Assembly (NCBI GenBank): GCA_002355935.1
Contig: AP017895.1
Coordinates: 2,418,001-2,482,000, forward strand
Direction of reading: 5' to 3'
Source of the DNA: Rothia aeria
GTDB taxonomy: Bacteria > Actinomycetota > Actinomycetes > Actinomycetales > Micrococcaceae
DNA length: 64,000 nt
Below the pieces are notes generated by a model. The model saw only the letters and a program-made list of their open reading frames with translations, ran no database searches and was not told the DNA's origin. A program made the translations under genes and the position numbers. Below are positions 28,984-40,684 of the stretch, one piece after another. Positions within the stretch are counted from its first letter, which is position 1. Each line of letters starts with the position of its first letter.

Positions 28984-29100
28984 TTACTTCTGGCCGCGGT
29001 ACAGGCCCAGAAGCACCTTCAACGCACCAATTGCGATGCAGATAGATGCCAGGCCCAGCAGGCAGATAAAGAAGATTTCAAGAGCAAAAATGTTATCCAT
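28984..29100 (-). CDS. Possible 38-residue single-helix membrane protein
   Basis: An ATG at 29100 opens a 38-codon frame: MDNIFALEIFFICLLGLAS then ICIAIGALKVLLGLYRGQK. It has an acidic start, one long hydrophobic helix and a basic end, the pattern of small membrane proteins oriented with the C-terminus inside. The ribosome site is weak. It could be a real small protein or a chance frame. Confidence 0.4.
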   Translation of the reverse strand: MDNIFALEIFFICLLGLASICIAIGALKVLLGLYRGQK

Positions 29101-29310
29101 GCTTAAAAAATATCACAGCGGATGCGCGCCCGGCCCTAATGTTAACCTCAGGTTATTTCAGGTAACTCAACCAGCCCCTTGGCCCGCACCGCCACCGAGC
29201 AGGCCCGCCTCTTAACCGGCCGCACCGGGTAGCGCGCACAGCGTTCGTACAGGGGGCTCACACCCCGACGGGTAAAATGGTGTTCTACCAGGTAAAACCC
29301 AGGAGGGCCC

Positions 29311-29991
29311 ATGTACCGCATTACGCTACTGAGCGACGCTTCCGGCGAGCAGTCCGATATCGCCGCCCTGAGCGTGCTCAGCCACCGCGTGGACCTGTAC
29401 CCCCTGGCTACCTCCGCGAAACGTTTTGAGACGGCGCACCACGATGTTGTGATGATTGATGCCCGCCGCAAACTCATTGAGGCACGCAACACGGCGCAGG
29501 CGCTCAAAACGGCGGGATTAGACGTCCCGCTCATGATGGTGCTCACCGAAGGCGGGATGGCGGCTGTCTCTTCAGCATGGATGGTGGACGATATTGTGCT
29601 CGACCAGGTGTCTCCATCCGAGCTGGATGCACGCCTGCGCCTGGTCGTCACCTCCCCGGAATCTTCCGCAGACACCGAAAACTCCGCACAAATCATCCGG
29701 GTAGGGGCCCTGTATATTGATGCCCCAGCGTACTCGGCGTACCTCAACGGCGTCGCACTGAACCTCACGTTCAAAGAGTTTGAGCTGCTGAAGTTCATGG
29801 CGCAATACCCCGGCCGGGTGTTCACCCGCGCCCAGCTGCTCTCGGAGGTGTGGGGGTACGACGCCTACTATGGCGGCACCCGCACCGTGGATGTGCACGT
29901 GCGGCGGCTGCGCTCTAAACTCGGCACCGAATATGAGCAGATGATCTCAACTGTACGCAACGTGGGGTACAGCTTTAACGCCCAGCGCTAA
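29311..29991 (+). CDS. glnR: GlnR-type orphan response regulator
   Basis: Winged-helix regulator of 226 residues. The N-terminal receiver-like domain is poorly conserved (DVVMIDARR, no clear CheY pocket). The OmpR/PhoB-type DNA-binding domain is clear: LTFKEFELLKFMAQYPGRVFTR, QLLSEVWGY and TVDVHVRRLRSKLG. No histidine kinase is adjacent. In mycobacteria glnR (Rv0818) is next to mshD (Rv0819), and here mshD also follows, which supports GlnR, the actinobacterial nitrogen regulator. ATG follows CAGGAGG. Confidence 0.85.
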   Translation: MYRITLLSDASGEQSDIAALSVLSHRVDLYPLATSAKRFETAHHDVVMIDARRKLIEARNTAQALKTAGLDVPLMMVLTEGGMAAVSSAWMVDDIVLDQVSPSELDARLRLVVTSPESSADTENSAQIIRVGALYIDAPAYSAYLNGVALNLTFKEFELLKFMAQYPGRVFTRAQLLSEVWGYDAYYGGTRTVDVHVRRLRSKLGTEYEQMISTVRNVGYSFNAQR

Positions 29992-30117
29992 CCCGCCGCC
30001 GCAGCACACCGCATACGCCGAGGTTCAGCGCAGGGTAATACACCCCTCAACCGTCACCAAACCGCACAGAAAACCGATAGAGTTAAACACAGAAGGCACA
30101 GCGGAAAGAAGGCGTAC

Positions 30118-31163
30118 ATGGCACCAGAGCAGTTCACCCCCGAAGCGGTCTCTTTCACTCAGCCCGTGCTCAGTGACGAGTTCTTGGCGCGGTTCGATGA
30201 CTTTGCCGCCACAGTGCAGGCGCACGACGGCACCCCTGCCTTCTCCGAACAGACCCGCATTGAGCTGAGTAAGGCGCTCGCCACGCACGATGCGGTGCCC
30301 CCGCGCGTATTTGTGCTGGAGCGAGCCGGCTACCTTGCGGCGGCGCTGGTGGCGGTGCCCGCATCCGGCGGGCAGCAGGACACGGTTCCGGGGGTCATTG
30401 AGGCGGCTGTTCACCCGGATGCGCGGGGCGTGCACCTGGGCCAGGAATTCTTCGAACTGGCGATCGCCGAGCTCGGGGCCGAAGCTTCCTTGTACAACCT
30501 GTGGGTGCACGGCAGCGCGCAGGACACCGGTATTGAGTCACCCGCGAATGCGCTGGCGAAAGCTGAAGGGTTCAAACCGGTGCGGGTGCTGTACAAGATG
30601 GTGCTGCCGCTGGATCCGCAGACACGGGAGAACCTGGTGGAGGCCTCCGACGCCCGCCAGCTGCCCGATGACCTGCTGCTGCGCACCTACACCCGTGACG
30701 ACGAGCAGCCCTGGCTGCGGGTCAACGCCCAGGCATTCGCCCACCACCCCGAGCAGGGGCGGCTGACCCTCGCAGACCTGCGTGAACGCACCGGCGCCGA
30801 CTGGTTCCGCCCGAAGGGTTCTTCATTGCCAGCGACCGTGAAAACCCCAGCAGCATCGCCGCATTCACGTGGACGAAAATACCGCGCTCTCAGCCCGCCA
30901 CGGCACTGTCACCGGCCGGTGAAATCTACGTGGTAGGTGTTAGCCCAAGTGCTCAAGGCGGCGGCTTGGGCCGGACCCTGGTGCTGCGCGGGCTGGCGTA
31001 CCTGGCGCTGGCGCATGACGAACACAACGTGCCGCTGCGGTCCATCGAACTGTACGTGGATGCAGACAACACCCCGGCGGTGGCGTTGTACGAGTCGCTG
31101 GGCTTTGCGGTGGCAACTATTGACCGCATGTACGCCCCAGCCCGCCCGGCATCAGGCGAATAA
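30118..31163 (+). CDS. mshD: Mycothiol synthase MshD, frameshifted
   Basis: Acetylates Cys-GlcN-Ins in the last step of mycothiol synthesis. Two GNAT domains in 348 residues after repair. Domain 1 has a degenerate acetyl-CoA site. The frame breaks at CCC 30810-30812; the second frame has EIYVVGVSPSAQGGGLGRTLV, the acetyl-CoA loop, and LYVDADNTPAVALYESLGF. Order glnR-mshD matches mycobacteria. The organism therefore probably uses mycothiol as its main thiol. Confidence 0.9.
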
Positions 31164-31282
31164 GCGGCACTACACAGGTAAACCCACCCGCACCTGTAAA
31201 GAACGTTCGTTCCTTTACCGGAGGGCGATGAGGCCCCCGGTTAGAGGAACACCGAAAAATATGATCGACCGAAAGGAACACT

Positions 31283-33534
<2,252 letters not shown>

Positions 33535-33794
33535 CCGCACTGAGGCGCTGAGGCTCACCCCTGCGAAAAGTGGCTTCTAGCTGCGAAACGCCCCTGCACA
33601 CATACCGGGCTGCCAGAAAGCCGCTTTTCGCAGGCCACCGAGCAGCAGACCCCACCACCAAAGTAAACGGAAGGTAACGCACAGGTGACGGAACGGGGCG
33701 TTTAATCCCCTAGAATAGTTATGGGAGGAACGGACGCCTAACAGCTCCACCCCGACCACACCTCGCCCGCCCGTTACGCACCGAGAAGGAACAC

Positions 33795-34791
33795 GTGCCT
33801 AAAACAACGTACTACTCCGCGCATACCCAACCCAACGGCCTAGCCCTCACCTACACCCCCAAAAACGCCGCTGAAATTATTGCCGCAGGCGCACTCATCT
33901 GGCGCGTACGCAACAGCAAAATCGAGCTGCTCATCATTCACCGCCCCCGCTACGACGACTGGTCATGGCCCAAAGGCAAACAGGACGCGGGCGAAACCAT
34001 CCCCGAAACAGCAATCCGTGAAATCTCCGAAGAAGTGCAGCTGCGGGTACACCTAGGGTACCCCTGGGCACCACCCGGTACAAGGTCAACAGCAAAACCA
34101 AAGACGTCTTCTACTGGGCCGCACAGCTGCCGACGGGACAGAAACCACGCGCTGACAAGGACGAAGTGGACGATATCCAGTGGGTGAGCATTAAGAAGGC
34201 ACGCACCATGCTCACCAACCCCTCAGACCTGCAGCCGCTAGAGGCGTTCGAGAACCTGTGGGCTACCAGCGGGCTGGACACGCACCCCATCATTATTGCC
34301 CGCCATACGAAAGCCAAACCGCGCGCCAACTGGTCAGCAGCCGAAGACGAGCGGCCCCTCGCTGGTACGGGTAAAAGGCAGGCGCTTGCGCTGGCCCGGT
34401 TGCTGCCGGCGTGGGAGCCTTCTCGGGTATTGTCCTCGCCTTGGCTTCGGTGTGTGCAGACCGTCGCCCCCTACGTGAACGAGTACTCCCTGACGGTGAA
34501 AGAGAAAAAGTCACTCTCAGAGGCGGGCGCAGAACGCCACCCCAAACGCACCGCAAAAACCATTGCGTCCCTCTTCGAGAAGGGCACCCCTGCCCTGGTG
34601 TGCACGCACCGTCCGGTGCTGCCGGTGGTGCTGGATGCGGTAGCCGAACACCTGCTCACCAAAAAGCAGAAGGAGCACCTGCCCGCCAAAGACCCGTACC
34701 TCGAACCGGGGACATACTGGTGCTTCAGGTCTCCGCGTACGAACGCGGCGGCATCGTATCGGCTGAAGTGGTGCGCCCGTTCACGGACTAA
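33795..34791 (+). CDS. mutT1: Nudix hydrolase fused to histidine phosphatase (MutT1-like), two frameshifts
   Basis: 332 residues after two repairs (GGG 34056-34058, GGGG 34708-34711). The N-terminal Nudix box is seen in PKGKQDAGETIPETAIREISEEVQL. The C-terminal half is a phosphoglycerate-mutase-like phosphatase with the catalytic RHTKA (RHG variant) and a second His in VCTHRPVLP. Mycobacterial MutT1 has this architecture and degrades 8-oxo-GTP and diadenosine polyphosphates. Downstream of ppk, as in several actinobacteria. GTG start after GAAGGA. Confidence 0.88.
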
Positions 34792-34948
34792 GAACCCGGC
34801 CCGTATGCCATCCATCCCTGCCCCGCTGCAGACGTGGGGCAGGGATTACTATTGCCCTGATGAGCTGTTTTGCGCTGTAGGGGCCCTGCCCCATCTACAG
34901 TACAATGGTATTTTGGCCAAGTGTCTATAGCCCAGGAGTCAAGTCACC

Positions 34949-35855
34949 ATGAGTACGCCCGCGCACCACGCCTCTGGTCAGCAGAGCATCCCAACGCCCT
35001 ATGAGGATCTGTTGCGCGAAATTCTTGATGAGAACCGTGATGCTATTGCCGCCGATGCTCAGCGCAAAGACCGTACGGGCACCGGCACGTTCGGCGTGTT
35101 TGGGCGGCAGATGCGCTTCGATCTGCGTAACTCTTTCCCCCTGATTACTACCAAGCGTGTGCACTTCAAATCGGTGGCGGTCGAGCTTCTGTGGTTCCTG
35201 CGCGGCTCCTCAAACATACGTTGGCTGCAGGAACGCGGCGTGACTATATGGGATGAATGGGCTGACGAAAATGGTGACCTCGGTCCGGTCTACGGGGTGC
35301 AGTGGCGCTCCTGGCCCACCCCGACGGCGGCACCATCGACCAGATCGCGAAAGTGATCGAATCTCTCAAAACGACCCCGTCGTCACGCCGCCACATTGTC
35401 TCGGCGTGGAACCCCGCCGAGGTTGATGAGATGGCACTGCCGCCCTGCCACGCCATGTTCCAGTTTTACGTGCACGAGCGCCCTGACGGTGTGAAGGAAC
35501 TGTCGTGTCAGCTGTACCAGCGCAGCGCCGACATGTTCTTGGGTGTACCCTTCAATATCGCCTCCTACGCCCTGCTGACCTACCTGATAGCCCACGAGGT
35601 CGGTATGGAACCCGGCGAGTTCATATGGACGGGTGGCGACTGTCATATCTACTCCAACCACCTGGAACAGGTGAAAAAGCAGCTCGGTTACGGCAACGAC
35701 CCGAGGGTAATCCCTATCCCCCGCGTGAGCCCTACCCGTACCCCAAACTCGTTATCAAAACGAAGAAACCTTCTATTTTTGATTACGAGTATGAAGACTT
35801 TGAGCTCATCGATTATAAGCATCATCCGGGGATTTCTGCCCCCATCGCGGTTTAG
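34949..35855 (+). CDS. thyA: Thymidylate synthase, two frameshifts
   Basis: Makes dTMP from dUMP with methylene-tetrahydrofolate. 302 residues after restoring C at 35319-35322 and at 35700-35702. Motifs: [19 protein letters not shown], the catalytic Cys in [44 protein letters not shown]. The last frame ends [22 protein letters not shown] follows CAGGAG. The stop is eight bases before folA, so the two form an operon. Confidence 0.92.
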
Positions 35856-35863
35856 GACAATCG

Positions 35864-36550
35864 ATGCGTGAAGATGAATCCCCCTCCCCCGCACAACCGT
35901 GCCTCGGCGCTATTTGGGCGCAGACCGATGCGGGTATTATTGGGCGCGACGGCACCATGCCCTGGCGTGCCCCCGAAGACCTTGCGCATTTCAAAACCGT
36001 CACCATGGGTAAGCCCGTCATCATGGGGCGGCGCACCTGGGAGTCTTTTCCACCGCGTTTTCGACCGTTGCCTGAGCGCACCAATATCGTCATCAGTCGC
36101 AGTATTACGGGCGATTCAGCCGCGCCTCTTAAACGCGATGGCGCGCTTTGGGTTCCGTCGCTGGATGCGGCTCTCACCCTCGCGGGCAACACGCCTTTAA
36201 CGCCCAACACTACCCAGCACTCAGATGCGGCACATCAGCGAGTTACTGCCTGGATCATTGGCGGCGGCTCAGTCTATGCGGAGGCGCTTTCCCGCGAGGA
36301 TTTACCTTCCTTTGGTCGCGTCGAGATTATCGAACGCACCTTCTTCTATTGTCAGGAAGGTAACGAGATTACGGGTGATACCTACGCCCCCGAACTCGCG
36401 GTAGAAGGATTTGTGGCTGCGGACGAACCGGTGCGATGGCGCATCCTGGGTGAAAGCGCTTGGGAGAAGAGCGAGCGCGGCTACCTGCTGGATGCTTCGG
36501 GCGGGAAAAATCCCATGTACTACTCGTTTCAGACCTTAGCCCGCCTCTGA
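35864..36550 (+). CDS. folA: Dihydrofolate reductase
   Basis: Regenerates tetrahydrofolate after the ThyA reaction. 228 residues, somewhat longer than the usual 160-190. Motifs: [29 protein letters not shown], with the substrate-binding acidic residue, then [15 protein letters not shown] for [18 protein letters not shown] and a VEIIERTF-like strand. ATG follows TTAGGA, overlapping the end of thyA closely. The insertions fall in the second half. Confidence 0.92.
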   Translation: MREDESPSPAQPCLGAIWAQTDAGIIGRDGTMPWRAPEDLAHFKTVTMGKPVIMGRRTWESFPPRFRPLPERTNIVISRSITGDSAAPLKRDGALWVPSLDAALTLAGNTPLTPNTTQHSDAAHQRVTAWIIGGGSVYAEALSREDLPSFGRVEIIERTFFYCQEGNEITGDTYAPELAVEGFVAADEPVRWRILGESAWEKSERGYLLDASGGKNPMYYSFQTLARL

Positions 36551-36761
36551 TGTACCTGGCGCGGAAATTCCCTACAACAACGTTCGCCTGTGCGAACGGC
36601 AAAGTGTAGTCTCGTTTGTCTGAGGTACATTCGTTCACCTCGCAACGTCTTACACCACAGCTCATCACGCTCCTCACACTTCACCTGGTCTTTCCCCATA
36701 CTGACTAGGGGTTATGACGCTGTTCCACGCGATATGTGGCACACGGGGTAGACTAGAAATT

Positions 36762-37898
36762 ATGAATTTTAATCCCGGTGACTCAGTAGGTTTGTAGGTT
36801 GGCGCGGCATGGTTGGTTCCGTGTTGATGAAGCGCATGCTTGAAGAGAGCGATTTCAACGATATTCCTCCCGTTTTTTTCACAACCTCCAATGTGGGCGG
36901 TGAAGCCCCACCTTCGACGGCACGCTTGAACCTTCTACGCTGAAGGATGCGTACGATCTGAATGAGCTTCGCCAGCATAAGATTATTGTGACCGCACAGG
37001 GCGGTGACTACACGAAAGAGGTTCACCCGAAGCTGCGCGAGTCCGGCTGGGAGGGCCTGTGGATTGATGCCGCTTCTGCCCTGCGCATGAACGATGATGC
37101 CATTATCGTGCTTGACCCAATTAACCGTGATGTGATTGACCGCGGGCTCGAATCCGGTGTGAAAGATTTTATTGGTGGCAACTGCACCGTCTCATGCCTC
37201 CTCATGGGGCTGGGCGGCCTCTTCAAACAGGGTCTGGTGGAATGGACCACCTCGATGACCTATCAGGCGGCTTCGGGAGGCGGCGCCCGTCATATGCGCG
37301 AGGTTCTGGGGCAGTTCCGCGACCTCGGTAATGAGGTGTCTGCCGAGCTTAACGATCCGGCAGCGGCGATCCTGGAGATTGACCGTAAGGTGCTCGCTAA
37401 GCAGCGTTCGGGTGAGCTGGATACCGCGCAGTTCGGGGTTCCGCTTTCCGGCTCGCTGATCCCGTGGATTGACTCTGACCTGGGCAATGGGCAGTCCCGC
37501 GAGGAATGGAAGTCTGATGCCGAGACCAATAAATTTTGGGTCTTGAGGGCGATAACCGTGTGATAATGGACGGCTTGTGTGTGCGTATCGCGGCCATGCG
37601 TTCGCATTCTCAGGCGCTCACCATGAAGCTGACCGAAGACCTGCCGGTTGCCGAGATTGAGCGCATTATCGCTGAAGATAACCAGTGGGCCCAGGTGGTG
37701 CCGAATACTAAGGATGCCACGATGGAGGGGCTGACTCCGGTCGCCGCTTCCGGCTCGCTGAATATTCCGGTGGGGCGCATCCGCAAGTTGGCGATGGGTC
37801 CGCAGTACATTAGTGCTTTCACGGTGGGCGACCAGCTGCTGTGGGGTGCCGCCGAGCCGGTGCGCCGCATGCTCAAGATCGCGGTTGGAAAGCTCTAA
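36762..37898 (+). CDS. asd: Aspartate-semialdehyde dehydrogenase, enterobacterial type, three frameshifts
   Basis: Second step of the lysine/threonine/methionine pathway and source of diaminopimelate. 379 residues after three repairs (G at 36794, CCCC 36906-36909, TTTT 37534-37537). [22 protein letters not shown], the catalytic Cys in [15 protein letters not shown], and [16 protein letters not shown] match E. coli Asd closely and differ from the short type I know from mycobacteria. TAGACT lies six bases before the ATG and there is no ribosome site, so the mRNA may be leaderless. Three breaks in 1.1 kb is the highest density in the window. Confidence 0.9.
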
Positions 37899-37919
37899 AG
37901 TAGCCTTCTCAAAGTATTC

Positions 37920-37955
37920 GTGGGCGCGGTGCCGTGTAAACGGTACCGCGCCCAC
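37920..37955 (+). terminator. Hairpin after asd
   Basis: GTGGGCGCGGTGCCGT pairs with ACGGTACCGCGCCCAC (one mismatch) around a GTAA loop, 22 bases past the asd stop. The T run is poor, but the stem is long and GC-rich. Confidence 0.7.
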
Positions 37956-38123
37956 TCATATTGAGTTTGCCCCCCAGATCGCAGGCAATGAAACGTTATG
38001 TACTGTGCCGCGCACACCAGCTGCGCTCTTCCCTACCGGGTACAAGAGCATGCTCACTAGTTTTCCCGCCACACAGCAAAGGCACGTTAGTGGTTAGGTA
38101 ACGTGCCTTCGGGTTGGTTAGGG

Positions 38124-38474
38124 TTATGCTTGCCTGCGGGCCTCTGTTTTGCGGGCTTTACGTTCGGCGTGCCGTTCTTTGAACCAGTGCCAGATACGCA
38201 GCACCAGCCGTTTAAGCCGTTGGTTCAGGTGATGCGCCCACGCGAACTCGGTTCCCCAGATTCCCAGGCCAATAAAGATAAACAGCCAGCCGGGGCCGGG
38301 GGTCACCAGCATGATCAGCCCTGCGATGAGGCAGAAGCCGCCCACGCCGATCACAAGCGGCTTGTACAGGTGGCGCATTACCGGGTGGGCGTGCATGCGG
38401 GCTTTTTTCTTCTCTAACCAGCGGTGGAACCGGCTGGTTTCGCTTTCTTTGACTTCGTCCTCGATGGTTTTCAC
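38124..38474 (-). CDS. PGPGW-motif transmembrane protein
   Basis: 116-residue membrane protein of the 'PGPGW' family (TIGR02611-like), function unknown. Two hydrophobic segments flank LVTPGPGWLFIFIGLGIWG. Both termini are strongly basic and charged (KKKARMHAHP, ERHAERKARKTEARRQA), probably cytoplasmic. GTG start at 38474 after AGAAGG. It is convergent with asd. Confidence 0.82.
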   Translation of the reverse strand: MKTIEDEVKESETSRFHRWLEKKKARMHAHPVMRHLYKPLVIGVGGFCLIAGLIMLVTPGPGWLFIFIGLGIWGTEFAWAHHLNQRLKRLVLRIWHWFKERHAERKARKTEARRQA

Positions 38475-38869
38475 GGTGCGTCACCTTCTTTCCAGCAGTG
38501 AGGGAGTATGCCGGGCGGCGCACACGGCATTGAAGTAAGACTATCATCGGCGCCTGTGAGTACGCTAGGAAAGGGGCGCAGCAGCCGTGCTCCAGGATAG
38601 ACGACGAGCGGTGCCCGGAATAGGGGTGTTGTTTCTTCACTCGCTTTTTTACGGCCTGGTTTCCTTTTCGCTGTCTGAGAGTGTGCGGGCTGCTAAACCT
38701 ATGAACAAATGGTGATATGCAATACAAGTTACCCTTTCTGGGCGCACCAACACCCGCAAGGTAGTAGTATACAAACCATCTAAAATAAGGCGCATCCGCT
38801 GGTTTTACCACTTCCGGGGTAAAAACTGCCCCGTTACGCGCCGCGCATCTTCCGGGAAGGAACCACGCA
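38475..38869. other. Intergenic region upstream of the PWP paralog cluster
   Basis: 395 bases between the PGPGW gene and a small open frame. It contains AT-rich patches near 38690-38790 that may be promoters. I see no repeat or gene that I can support. Confidence 0.35.
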
Positions 38870-38965
38870 ATGAGCGTCTACAGATCCGTGAGTATCACCC
38901 TCGCTGATGATATAAACCGCACGGGCGTGTTCCGCCCATATCCTGCCGTGTTCAGCACCCGGTAA
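38870..38965 (+). CDS. Possible 31-residue small open frame before the PWP cluster
   Basis: ATG at 38870, six bases after GGAAGGA, opens a 31-codon frame beginning MSVYRSVSITLADDINR and ending in a TAA at 38963. The ribosome site is good, but the peptide resembles nothing I know. It could be a leader peptide or the start of a decayed paralog of the following family. Confidence 0.3.
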   Translation: MSVYRSVSITLADDINRTGVFRPYPAVFSTR

Positions 38966-39046
38966 AACCCGACCCCGTTATCAGCATATTCAGCGCAGAA
39001 AACCAAAAATCACGCAGCGCACAGGCACGCAGCTAGAAGGAAAACT

Positions 39047-39565
39047 ATGGACACAGCCGATTACGACACCGGTTTCACCACAGAATTCACCGCGTGGACG
39101 GTACCCCCTGAACTGGCCGTATACCCGTGGGATGATGCGCATCCTGCAGACCGGCTTAAGCCCGGGGTGATCAGTGTTCATACGCCCGGGCGGGGCTGTT
39201 ATGAGCTGTACCTTGACCCCATGCCCCGCCCCGACAGGCCGGGAGTGTGCCGTACCCATGCCAGAAGTGGGAAGCTGTACCCGTTGGGCGAAGGCGAACG
39301 GTGGGCGCATGATGTGAGTATCGAATGGCACAGCCCCACCGACGACGATATGGCCATCATAGCGTTAGGTGACACCGTTTTCTGGGACGAGCACCGCAAC
39401 GGGGTGTACACCATCGCCTATATTGGGCGGGATATGAACCTGTGGTGGGACGTGCGTGACGAAAACCCGCGCAGGATGGCGTTTATACAAGCCATAGTGG
39501 AGGCGCTACACCGCAGCATGCAAGCCAGCCCCACACTGAGTGTCCCACCTAAGAGCAAAAGCTAG
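39047..39565 (+). CDS. PWP-family paralog 1, N-terminal half only
   Basis: Not a family I recognise. 172 residues. It carries the family's opening (FTAWTVP in place of FTPWPV), the subtype-a line HPADRLKPGV, a middle beta-rich part, and the block LWWDVRDENPRRMAFIQAIVEALHRSM. It then stops after a Lys/Ser tail, about 100 residues short of the other members. No second half can be found downstream in any frame. AGAAGG precedes the ATG. First of seven paralogs; no signal peptide. Confidence 0.7.
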   Translation: MDTADYDTGFTTEFTAWTVPPELAVYPWDDAHPADRLKPGVISVHTPGRGCYELYLDPMPRPDRPGVCRTHARSGKLYPLGEGERWAHDVSIEWHSPTDDDMAIIALGDTVFWDEHRNGVYTIAYIGRDMNLWWDVRDENPRRMAFIQAIVEALHRSMQASPTLSVPPKSKS

Positions 39566-39836
39566 CTGCCAGCCGTGCCGAAGGTGCTCCGCCCGGGGTA
39601 ATCTACCGCTCCTATCTTTACTGAGCACGCCTTACTGCTGATTGCGTTGCGTGCGGAGCACCCAAGGGTTTTCCCAGTCGCAAAGGGTATCCTAAGAGGC
39701 GTGGGACGCCAGGGTGGCACGCCCCGCAATAATGCGTTTTCTTCCACTGCCGGGCGAGAGCACAAACCCCTAAGCCCCCTAACCAACCGCACAGCCCCAC
39801 GAATCTTTCGCGGGCACAGCACGACCCGAGGGAACT

Positions 39837-40682
39837 ATGACCGACCGCACCTATACTGTGACTTTTACGCCTTGGCCTATCACGGTGTATCACGCCGAAC
39901 GGATCCGCGCCTCTCAGAGGCCGTGGGAACGCATCATACCGGGCGAATTCCACATTAGCTGTTCCAATGGTGAACAGTCATGGCTTTTTCTGAACTGGGA
40001 TAACCAAGTTGAGCCGACCCAATACAGCGACTATCGAGTGGATTTCACCACCGATCCCACCACGGCCCGTATCACCAGCAGCTTCACTATCATGTTCGAT
40101 ATGCGCCGTGAGGGGATGCGCCTTCAGGCGGTGAGTAACCTCATGTGGGAGCCATATGCTTACGATGAGGAGGGCGTGATCGCTGAGGCCGCTATCGGCC
40201 CCGACCTTGAGTTCACCTGGACGGTACGTGATAGGCTGCCCGAACGCGCCCGACTGATTGAGGCAATTTTCGAGAGCGTGTATTCCAGCTTCCACGTGAC
40301 CCCGGTGGTGCTCGCCGAAGGCCACCATTTCTATAAGGAGCAGACCCTCAGCACGGGTGAGCAAGCGCTGGAAGAGATCCACCTGTGTGTGAACAGCAGC
40401 ATTACGCGCCTGTTCATTACCGACAGCTGGGATGTTGAAGAACCCGAGGGCAAACGCGTCACCGGCGGGTACGCAGCCACCATTATGAACCACGGCGGGT
40501 ATGACGGTGTGCTCACCTGGAGCACCCCCGAGGATGCACGCTACACGTTCGCACCCGATATTGTGCCGTATGAAGCTCCGCTCAGCGGCGATGCGCTGCC
40601 CCAGAAGATACAGGCGATTCTGCCGTACCTGCCAGCCGCCCCGGGTGCGTCCCTCACCGAGCATGGAACGGGTGAACAGTAA
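39837..40682 (+). CDS. PWP-family paralog 2, one unit (subtype b)
   Basis: 281 residues, function unknown. Starts YTVTFTPWPITVYHAERIR with PWERIIPGEFHI (subtype b). The centre has LEFTWTVRDRLPERARLIEAIFESV and a VVLAEGHH turn. It ends LTWSTPEDARYTF, APLSGDALPQKI and ILPYLPAAP. The sequence is acidic and aromatic-rich with alternating hydrophobic strands, suggesting a beta-rich soluble protein. The stop is two bases before the next paralog, so the two are co-translated. Confidence 0.72.
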   Translation: MTDRTYTVTFTPWPITVYHAERIRASQRPWERIIPGEFHISCSNGEQSWLFLNWDNQVEPTQYSDYRVDFTTDPTTARITSSFTIMFDMRREGMRLQAVSNLMWEPYAYDEEGVIAEAAIGPDLEFTWTVRDRLPERARLIEAIFESVYSSFHVTPVVLAEGHHFYKEQTLSTGEQALEEIHLCVNSSITRLFITDSWDVEEPEGKRVTGGYAATIMNHGGYDGVLTWSTPEDARYTFAPDIVPYEAPLSGDALPQKIQAILPYLPAAPGASLTEHGTGEQ

Positions 40683-40684
40683 CC

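Noticed and set aside
30290-30766. Cys/Arg-rich 158-codon frame overlapping mshD
   Set aside because: Out-of-frame translation of GC-rich codons; mshD motifs are in the other frame.
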